Below the pieces are notes generated by a model, which had not been told where the DNA came from, made no database searches, and saw only the letters and a list, made by a program, of their open reading frames with translations. A stretch of DNA of 64,000 bases. It comes from Azotobacter vinelandii CA. GTDB lineage: Bacteria > Pseudomonadota > Gammaproteobacteria > Pseudomonadales > Pseudomonadaceae. Location: assembly GCF_000380335.1 (NCBI RefSeq), contig NC_021149.1, positions 4,702,501 to 4,766,500 of the forward strand, given 5' to 3'. Shown here one piece after another: positions 56,939 to 64,000 of the stretch (position 1 is its first letter; each line of letters begins with the position of its first letter). The position numbers were made by a program, and so were the translations under genes.

Positions 56939-58213
56939 ATGAGTTATGTGATCGACCGACGTCTGAACGGCAAGAACAAGAGCACGGTGAACCGCCAGCG
57001 CTTCCTGCGGCGTTACCGTGATCACATCAAGAAGGCGGTAGAGGAGGCAGTCAGCCGCCGCTCCATCACCGACATGGAACATGGCGAGCAGATCAGCATT
57101 CCCGGGCGGGATATCGACGAGCCCGTGCTGCATCATGGCCGAGGCGGCAAACAGACCATCGTCCACCCGGGCAACAAGGAATTCACCGCCGGCGAACGCA
57201 TCCCGCGCCCGTCAGGCGGCGGGGGCGGCGGCAGCGGCTCCGGCAAGGCCAGCAACAGCGGCGAGGGCATAGACGACTTCGTCTTCCAGATCACCCAGGA
57301 AGAGTTTCTCGACTTCATGTTCGAGGACCTCGAACTGCCCAACCTGGTCAAGCGCCACATCACCGGCGCAGACACCTTCAAGACGGTCCGCGCCGGCATC
57401 AGCAGCGAAGGCAACCCCTCGCGGATCAACATCGTCCGCACCCTGCGCTCGGCCCACGCCCGGCGCATCGCCCTGTCCGGCAACAGCCGCGCCAAGCTGC
57501 GCGAGGCCAAGGCCGAACTGGAGCGGCTGAAGATCGAGGAACCGGACAACTTCGGCGACATCCAGAAACTGGAGGCGGAGATCACCCGCCTGCGCATGCG
57601 CATCGAGCGGGTGCCCTACCTCGACACCTTCGACCTCAAGTACAACCTTCTGGTCAAGCAGCCCAACCCCAGCTCCAAGGCGGTGATGTTCTGCCTGATG
57701 GACGTCTCCGGCTCCATGACCCAAGCGACCAAAGACATCGCCAAGCGCTTCTTCATCCTCCTTTACCTGTTCCTCAAGCGCAGCTACGACAAGATCGATG
57801 TGGTGTTCATCCGCCACCACACCAGCGCCAAGGAAGTTGACGAGGAAGAATTCTTCTATTCCCGGGAAACCGGCGGCACCATCGTCTCCAGCGCCCTCAA
57901 AATGATGCAGGAGGTGATGGTCGAGCGCTACCCGCTCAACGAATGGAACATCTATGCCGCCCAGGCTTCGGACGGCGACAACTGGAACGACGACTCGCCG
58001 ATCTGCCGGGATATCCTGATCAAACAGATCATGCCGTTCGTGCAGTACTACAGCTACGTCGAAATCACCCCGCGCGAACACCAGGCGCTGTGGTACGAGT
58101 ACGAGAGCGTCCGCGAGGCGTTTCCCGACTCCTTCGCCCAGCAGCAGATAGTGTCGGCCGCCGACATCTATCCGGTGTTCCGCGAACTCTTCCAGCGGAG
58201 GCTTGCGACATGA
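56939..58213 (+). CDS. yeaH: YeaH/YhbH-family von Willebrand domain protein
   Basis: DUF444 protein of 424 residues. A basic N-terminus ([16 protein letters not shown]), a Gly/Ser linker at residues 92-102, a long helical segment (about 180-225) and a C-terminal VWA domain with an intact MIDAS motif, D255-x-S257-x-S259 (DVSGSM), are seen. VWA/AAA+ pairs such as YeaH and PrkA typically work together. The stop overlaps the spoVR start (ATGA, 58210-58213). GGAGGGG precedes the ATG at 56939. Confidence 0.92.
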   Translation: MSYVIDRRLNGKNKSTVNRQRFLRRYRDHIKKAVEEAVSRRSITDMEHGEQISIPGRDIDEPVLHHGRGGKQTIVHPGNKEFTAGERIPRPSGGGGGGSGSGKASNSGEGIDDFVFQITQEEFLDFMFEDLELPNLVKRHITGADTFKTVRAGISSEGNPSRINIVRTLRSAHARRIALSGNSRAKLREAKAELERLKIEEPDNFGDIQKLEAEITRLRMRIERVPYLDTFDLKYNLLVKQPNPSSKAVMFCLMDVSGSMTQATKDIAKRFFILLYLFLKRSYDKIDVVFIRHHTSAKEVDEEEFFYSRETGGTIVSSALKMMQEVMVERYPLNEWNIYAAQASDGDNWNDDSPICRDILIKQIMPFVQYYSYVEITPREHQALWYEYESVREAFPDSFAQQQIVSAADIYPVFRELFQRRLAT

Positions 58214-59772
58214 CCCCCAGAGAGAGAAAGGGCCAGCCGATTTCCACCGGATCGGAGTGGAGCTTCGAACTGATCCAGGTCTACGACAAGGAAATCGGCC
58301 GCATCGCCGAACGCTACGCGCTCGACACCTACCCCAACCAGATCGAGGTGATCACGGCCGAGCAGATGATGGACGCCTACGCCTCGGTGGGCATGCCCAT
58401 CGGTTACCACCACTGGTCGTACGGCAAGCACTTCCTCGCCACCGAGAAGGGTTACAAGCGCGGGCAGATGGGGCTGGCCTACGAGATCGTGATCAACTCC
58501 GATCCGTGCATCGCCTACCTGATGGAAGAGAACACCATGTGCATGCAGGCACTGGTGATCGCCCACGCCTGCTACGGGCACAACAGCTTCTTCAAGGGCA
58601 ACTACCTGTTCCGCACCTGGACGGACGCCAGCTCGATCGTCGACTACCTGGTGTTCGCCAAGCAGTACATCATGCAGTGCGAGGAGCGTCACGGCATCGA
58701 CGCGGTGGAGGAGTTGCTGGACTCCTGCCACGCCCTGATGAACTACGGCGTCGACCGCTACAAACGCCCCTATCCGATCTCCGCGGAGGAAGAGCGGCGC
58801 CGGCAGAAGGACCGCGAGGAACACCTGCAGCGCCAGATCAACGATCTCTGGCGGACCATTCCCCGCTCGACCGAAAAAGGCAGCGAAAAGGACCGCACGC
58901 GCTGGCCCGCCGAACCCCAGGAGAACATCCTCTACTTCATCGAGAAGCACGCGCCGCTGCTCGAGCCCTGGCAGCGCGAGGTCGTGCGCATCGTGCGCAA
59001 GATCGCCCAGTACTTCTATCCGCAGCGCCAGACCCAGGTGATGAACGAGGGCTGGGCGACCTTCTGGCACTACACCCTGCTCAACGACCTCTACGACGAG
59101 GGACTGGTCACCGACGGCTTCATGATGGAGTTCCTCCAGTCGCACACCAGCGTGGTCTACCAGCCGCCGTTCGACAGCCCCTACTACAGTGGCATCAACC
59201 CCTATGCGCTGGGTTTCGCCATGTACCGCGACATCCGGCGGATCTGCGAGAACCCGACCGAGGAGGACAAGCGCTGGTTCCCCGACATCGCCGGCAGCGA
59301 CTGGCTGAACACCCTGAAGTTCGCCATGCAGAGCTTCAAGGACGAGAGCTTCATCCTGCAGTTCCTCTCGCCCAAGGTGATCCGCGACCTCAAGCTGTTC
59401 AGCATCGTCGACGACGACCAGAAGGACGAGCTGCTGGTGTCCGCCATCCATGACGATGCCGGCTACCGCACCGTGCGCGAACTGCTCGCCGCCCAGTACA
59501 ACCTCGGCAACCGCGAACCGAACGTGCAGATCTGGAGCGTCGACCGGCGCGGCGACCGCTCGCTGACCCTGCGCCACCAGCAACACGACCGCAAGCCGCT
59601 CAGCGACGCCACCGAGGACGTACTCAAGCACCTGCATCGGCTGTGGGGCTTCGATATCCACCTCGAGTCGATGCAGGGCGACCGGATCGTCAACAGCTAC
59701 CACATGCCGCCCAGGGGCGACGGCGACGAGGAAAACTACCCGCGCCTGGATCTGGCCATCCCGCCGATCTGA
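58210..59772 (+). CDS. SpoVR-family protein (YcgB)
   Basis: SpoVR-like protein of 520 residues (YcgB in E. coli), named after a Bacillus sporulation protein needed for cortex formation; its biochemical role in non-sporulating bacteria is unknown. Strongly conserved stretches such as [33 protein letters not shown] and [20 protein letters not shown] contain many His, Tyr and Glu residues that could bind metal. It is translationally coupled to yeaH and completes the three-gene stress module. Confidence 0.93.
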
Positions 59773-59876
59773 CCGAACGGCCGCCAGCCTCCAGGCGGCG
59801 GCTCCTCCCTTTCGCAACTCGTCCTCATCGTTCCCCCGACCGCCCCTACCCGCTATGCTCTGCCCAGGAGGTGGAC

Positions 59877-61133
59877 ATGCGAATCTACAAAGTGGGCGGC
59901 GCGGTGCGCGACCGGCTGCTCGGCCGGCCGGTCAGCGAGGTCGACTGGGTGGTGGTCGGCGCCAGCGCCGAAGAACTGCTGGCCCTGGGCTACCGCCCGG
60001 TCGGCGCGGATTTCCCGGTCTTCCTCCATCCGCGGACCGGCGAGGAATACGCTCTCGCCCGCACCGAGCGGAAAAGCGGGCGCGGCTATGGCGGTTTCAC
60101 CTTCCATGCCAGCCCGGAGGTGACCCTGGAAGAGGACCTGCTGCGCCGCGACCTGACCATCAACGCCATGGCCGAGGACGAACAGGGCCGGCTGATCGAT
60201 CCCTGTCACGGCCGGCGCGATCTCGAGCAAAGGTGGCTGCGTCACGTCTCTCCCGCCTTCGCCGAAGATCCCCTGCGCGTCCTGCGCGTGGCGCGCTTCG
60301 CCGCCCGCTATGCACCGCTGGGGTTCCGCGTGGCTCCGGAGACCCGGGCGCTGATGCGCCAGCTCGCCGAGTCCGGCGAACTGCAGGCGCTCACCGCCGA
60401 GCGCAGCTGGAAGGAAATCTCCCGCGCCCTGCTGGAGCCGCGTCCGGATGTCTTCATCCGGACGCTGCGCGACTGCGGCGCCCTGCATGAGCTGCTGCCG
60501 GAAATCGATGCCCTGTTCGGCGTTCCACAGCCGGCCGCCCATCATCCGGAAATCGATACCGGCGAGCACCTGCTCGCCGTGCTGCGCCAGTGCGCCGAAC
60601 ACGGGCAGCCCCTGGTCGTGCGCTGGGCCTGCCTGCTCCATGACCTGGGCAAGGGAACGACGCCCGCCGAGGAATGGCCGCGCCACATCGCCCACGAGCG
60701 CAAGGGCCTGAAACTGATCCGCGCAGTGAACACGCGTTGCAAGGCTCCGCGCGACTGCCAGGAACTGTCCCTGCTGGTCGGCGAATACCACAGCCATTGT
60801 CACCGGGCCCTGGAACTGCGCCCCGCCACACTGCTCGAACTGCTGCAGCGGTTCGACGTCTATCGCCGTCCGCAACGCTTCGAGGAGTTCATCGCCGCCT
60901 GCGAGATGGATGCCCGCGGTCGTCTCGGCCTGGAACGGCGCGATTACCCACAGGCCGGCTACCTGCGCGGAGCCGCCGCCGCGGCCCGGGCAGTGGCGGT
61001 CCAACCGTTGCTGGAAAAGGGGCTCGCGGGCGCGGCCCTGGGCGAAGCGCTCAAGCGCGAGCGACTGCGGGCACTGAAGGCCTACAAGAGCGACGTACTG
61101 GGCGAGCGGGCCGAGCCTCCGGAGACCTCGTGA
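59877..61133 (+). CDS. cca: CCA-adding enzyme
   Basis: tRNA nucleotidyltransferase of 418 residues that builds and repairs the CCA tail of tRNAs. The [10 protein letters not shown] motif, the basic [10 protein letters not shown] and [16 protein letters not shown] blocks, and a C-terminal HD phosphohydrolase domain ([20 protein letters not shown]) identify the long E. coli-type enzyme. One oddity: the metal-binding DxD pair after GRPVS reads E21-V-D23, with Glu where E. coli and Pseudomonas have Asp21. The ATG at 59877 has a strong AGGAGG about 6 nt upstream. Confidence 0.94.
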
Positions 61134-61236
61134 TAGCTGGACGCGCCACCTGCGCAGATGGCACATCGCCTATCCCGCCATCGTCGATGTCCGAGCGGAC
61201 ACCCAACCTGGCGAGAGATACTTAAAATATTTTGTA

Positions 61237-61259
61237 TATGAAATAAAAATATATTCATA
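61237..61259. promoter_or_regulatory. AT-rich inverted repeat, likely operator/promoter
   Basis: TATGAA (61237-61242) and TTCATA (61254-61259) form a perfect inverted repeat around an 11-nt AT-only core. The surrounding 61218-61275 is the most AT-rich stretch in the window. It lies about 75 nt upstream of the persulfide-dioxygenase-like gene, where operators of the sulfide sensors BigR/SqrR are found in other bacteria; which regulator binds here is unknown. Confidence 0.5.
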
Positions 61260-61333
61260 GACCTAAACGAGCTATTAAGCTGATTCCCGTGAAATGTCTC
61301 CGGGTATCCCGGACACGCACGGAGAGTCGCCTC

Positions 61334-62200
61334 ATGAATGCCTATGTCGAAGCCTTCTTCGATCCCGCCACCTCCACTTACAGCTATGTGGTGAGCGATC
61401 CGCGAACCCGCCGCTGCGCGCTGATCGACCCCGTACTGGACTACGATCCCGCCGCAGGCCGAACCTCGCGCCAGGGCGCCGACCGCCTGATCGCCCACGT
61501 GCGCGAGCGGGAACTGAGCGTGCAGTGGATTCTGGAAACCCATGTGCACGCCGACCATCTCAGCGCCGGCCATTACCTCAAGGAACGGCTCGGCGGCCGG
61601 TTGGCGATCGGCGACCGCATCACCATGGTGCAGGACACCTTCGGCAAGCTGTTCAACGCGGAGCCGGAGTTCGCCACCGACGGCCGCCAGTTCGATCACC
61701 TGTTCCACGACAGCGAAGGCTTCAGCCTCGGCAGCATCGAGGCCCGCGCCCTCCACACCCCCGGCCACACCCCGGCCTGCATGACCTACCTGATCGGCGA
61801 TGCCGCCTTCGTCGGCGACACCCTGTTCATGCCCGACTACGGTACCGCCCGCTGCGACTTCCCCGGCGGCGACGCACGCGCCCTGTACCGCTCGATCCAC
61901 GCCAAGCTGTTCAGGCTGCCGGACCAGACCCGCGTGTTCATGTGCCACGACTACAAGGCTCCGGGACGCCGGGAACATCAGTACGAGACGACCATCGGCG
62001 CCGAGCGCGCGCACAACGTGCATATCCGCGAGGGCATCGGCGAGGAGGAATTCGTCGCCATGCGCCAGGCCCGCGACGCCACCCTCGACATGCCGGCGCT
62101 GATCCTGCCCTCGGTACAGGTCAACATGCGTGCCGGCGAGTTGCCGCCGGCCGAAAGCAACGGCACCCGCTATCTGAAGATCCCGCTCGACACGCTTTGA
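61334..62200 (+). CDS. MBL-fold persulfide dioxygenase-like hydrolase
   Basis: Metallo-beta-lactamase-fold protein of 288 residues, of the Blh/ETHE1-like group whose members oxidise glutathione persulfide to sulfite. The metal motif is THVHADHL, followed by HTPGHTPACM, GDTLFMPDYGTARCDFPGG and CHDYKAPGR, all typical of the group. The ATG at 61334 has GGAGAG upstream; an earlier in-frame start at 61289 adds no family sequence. The following SulP transporter begins 8 nt later, so the pair likely detoxifies sulfide and exports or moves the sulfite/sulfate produced. Pathway role is inference. Confidence 0.85.
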   Translation: MNAYVEAFFDPATSTYSYVVSDPRTRRCALIDPVLDYDPAAGRTSRQGADRLIAHVRERELSVQWILETHVHADHLSAGHYLKERLGGRLAIGDRITMVQDTFGKLFNAEPEFATDGRQFDHLFHDSEGFSLGSIEARALHTPGHTPACMTYLIGDAAFVGDTLFMPDYGTARCDFPGGDARALYRSIHAKLFRLPDQTRVFMCHDYKAPGRREHQYETTIGAERAHNVHIREGIGEEEFVAMRQARDATLDMPALILPSVQVNMRAGELPPAESNGTRYLKIPLDTL

Positions 62201-62208
62201 GTCCGGCC

Positions 62209-64000
62209 ATGCATACCTCGCTGCCACGGCGGCTCGCCCGCCACCTGCCGTGCCTGGAATGGGCACGCCGGTACGACCACGAAACCGCGGGCAAGGACGG
62301 CCTGGCCGCGCTGATCGTCACCCTGATGCTGATCCCGCAGAGCCTGGCCTACGCCATGCTCGCCGGCCTGCCGCCGGTCACCGGACTGTACGCCAGCATC
62401 CTGCCGCTGGTGGCCTATACCCTGTTCGGCACCAGCCGCACCCTGGCGGTCGGTCCGGCGGCCGTGCTCTCGCTGGTCACCGCCAGCGTGCTCGCTCCGC
62501 TGTTCGCCGCCGGCAGCGCCGAGTACAACGCCGCCGCCCTGCTGCTGGCGCTGCTCTCCGGAATCGTCCTGCTGGCCATGGCGGCGCTGCGCCTGGGGTT
62601 TCTCGCCAACTTCCTCAGCCATCCGGTGATTTCCGGTTTCATGAGCGCTTCGGGCATCCTCATCACCCTGGGGCAGCTCAAGCACATCCTCGGCATCGAA
62701 GCCGACGGCGAGAACGCCATCGAGCTGCTCGGGGCCCTGGTCCGGAGCCTGCCACAAACCAACCTGCCGACCCTGGCCATCGGCATCGGCAGCCTGTTTT
62801 TCCTCCATCTGGCCCGCTCGCGACTGCATGGCTGGTTACTCGCCCGCGGTTTCGGCGCGAAGATTGCCGGCACCCTGGTCCGTACCGGTCCGGTGGTCGC
62901 GCTGCTGGCGTCGGTGCTACTGGTCTGGCTGTTCGGCCTGGATGCCGCCGGGGTACGCGTGGTCGGCCAGACGCCCCAGGGCCTGCCATCGTTCGCGCTG
63001 CCGCCGCTGGATGCGGCGCTGGCCGGCGAACTGCTGCCGGCGGCGCTCCTGATCAGCCTGATCGGCTTCGTCGAATCGGTGTCGGTGGCGCAGACCCTGG
63101 CCGCCAGGCGTCGCCAGCGCATCGAGCCGAACCAGGAACTGGTCGGTCTCGGCGCCGCCAATCTGGCTGCGGCGCTGAGCGGCGGCTTCCCGGTCACCGG
63201 CGGTCTGTCGCGCTCGGTGGTGAACTTCGATGCCGGCGCGCAGACGCCCATGGCCGGCGCCCTGAGCGCCGTGGGCATCACCGTCACCGTGCTGTTCTTC
63301 ACTCCGCTGTTCCACAACCTGCCGCATGCCGTGCTGGCGGCCACCATCATCGTCGCGATACTGACCCTGGTGGATCTCGGCGCGCTCGGGCGCACCTGGC
63401 GCTATTCGCGCCAGGATGCCGCGGCCATGGCGGCGACCATGCTCGGCGTGCTGCTGATCGACGTCGAGGCCGGCATCCTCATCGGGGTCGGCCTGTCCCT
63501 GCTGCTGTTCCTCTGGCGTACCAGCCAGCCGCACATCGCCGTGGTCGGCCAGTTGCCGGGCAGCGAACACTTTCGCAACGTCAAACGCTTCGCCGTGGTG
63601 GAGAGCCCGAAGGTACTGTCGATCCGCGTCGACGAGAGCCTGTATTTCCCCAACGCCCGCTATCTGGAAGACCGCGTCGCCGAACTGGTCAGCCAGCATC
63701 CCCGGGCCGAACACCTGGTGCTGATGTGCCCGGGGGTCAACCTGATCGACGCCAGCGCCCTGGAAAGCCTGGAGGAGATCGGTGCACACCTGCACGCCGC
63801 CGGCATCCAGTTGCATCTCTCCGAGGTCAAGGGGCCGGTGATGGACCGGCTCAGGCACTCGGACTTTCTCGAACACTTCGGCGGCCGGGTCTTCATCAGC
63901 CAGTTCGAGGCCCTGGCCGAACTCGATCCGCAGACCACCCGGCGCGCCCTCGGCATGCACCGCCGGGGCCCGGCCGCCCCCCTTCGACCGACACGGAAGA
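62209..64000 (+). CDS. SulP-family anion transporter, 3'-truncated by window
   Basis: Sulfate permease-type (SLC26/SulP) transporter that runs off the right edge after 597 codons without a stop. The N-terminal block LIPQSLAYAMLAGLPPVTGLYAS is the family signature; about eleven hydrophobic helices follow to residue about 430 and a C-terminal STAS domain starts near 455 (VLSIRVDESLYFPNARYLED, then LIDASALESLEEIG). It may carry sulfate, bicarbonate or another anion. The start is 8 nt after the persulfide-dioxygenase-like gene, indicating one operon. Confidence 0.88.
   Translation, partial: MHTSLPRRLARHLPCLEWARRYDHETAGKDGLAALIVTLMLIPQSLAYAMLAGLPPVTGLYASILPLVAYTLFGTSRTLAVGPAAVLSLVTASVLAPLFAAGSAEYNAAALLLALLSGIVLLAMAALRLGFLANFLSHPVISGFMSASGILITLGQLKHILGIEADGENAIELLGALVRSLPQTNLPTLAIGIGSLFFLHLARSRLHGWLLARGFGAKIAGTLVRTGPVVALLASVLLVWLFGLDAAGVRVVGQTPQGLPSFALPPLDAALAGELLPAALLISLIGFVESVSVAQTLAARRRQRIEPNQELVGLGAANLAAALSGGFPVTGGLSRSVVNFDAGAQTPMAGALSAVGITVTVLFFTPLFHNLPHAVLAATIIVAILTLVDLGALGRTWRYSRQDAAAMAATMLGVLLIDVEAGILIGVGLSLLLFLWRTSQPHIAVVGQLPGSEHFRNVKRFAVVESPKVLSIRVDESLYFPNARYLEDRVAELVSQHPRAEHLVLMCPGVNLIDASALESLEEIGAHLHAAGIQLHLSEVKGPVMDRLRHSDFLEHFGGRVFISQFEALAELDPQTTRRALGMHRRGPAAPLRPTRK

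Overview
The window is very GC-rich, densely coded DNA from a member of the Pseudomonadaceae. The run amgK-murU-djlA-like // lptD-surA-pdxA-rsmA-apaG-apaH-glpE-prkA-yeaH-spoVR-cca, and the neighbouring rpe-gph-trpE block, follow the gene order known from Pseudomonas chromosomes. A complete PL17-type oligoalginate lyase and the very high GC make Azotobacter or a close relative the best guess. That genus call is inference; no rRNA or other marker gene is present.

Layout. 1-5 kb: mdaB, archease, ada, a PhaC-like hydrolase, a broken zinc alcohol dehydrogenase and a DUF2267 protein. 5-9 kb: a periplasmic HtrA-type protease, then a small exported protein translationally close to a large RTX/P-domain subtilase. 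9-15.7 kb: a DMT exporter, an array of GC-rich palindromes, a LysR regulator with an EmrB/EmrA/NodT-type efflux operon, and a UspA protein. 15.8-19.5 kb: a compact, less GC-biased island with a divergent Lrp regulator and a LysE-PanB-MaoC-PhzF operon; the PanB is of actinobacterial type. 19.6-25.4 kb: LysR, PL17 alginate lyase, a TPR protein, a sterol-desaturase-like hydroxylase, an EF-hand protein and a Ser/Gly-rich secreted protein. 25.6-30.5 kb: an OmpR/EnvZ-type two-component pair, a TorF-type porin behind a strong sigma-54 promoter match, an HpaI-type aldolase and a GNAT enzyme.

30.5-36 kb: a vapBC toxin-antitoxin module lies between trpE and a 62-bp duplicate of the trpE 3' end, among several repeats. 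trpE itself is preceded by an unannotated Trp-rich leader peptide and an attenuator-like hairpin. gph, rpe and gabT follow. 36-44.3 kb: a LysR gene, a decayed short-chain dehydrogenase (SDR), a shikimate/quinate dehydrogenase-MHS permease-GlcG operon, about 1.2 kb without a clear gene, then an MFS-SDR operon. The intact SDR is the parent-type copy of the decayed one, in inverted orientation, and a remnant of glcG lies beside it. 44.3-61.1 kb: the conserved envelope, ribosome and stress core. 61.2-64 kb: a persulfide-dioxygenase-like MBL enzyme and a SulP transporter that runs off the right edge.

How the parts work together. AmgK and MurU recycle cell-wall sugars; LptD and SurA build the outer membrane; RsmA, ApaG and ApaH form the rRNA/dinucleotide block; PrkA, YeaH and SpoVR form the conserved stress module. 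The accessory segments between them are mostly small catabolic, export or regulatory cassettes, several of which show recent duplication, decay or transfer.
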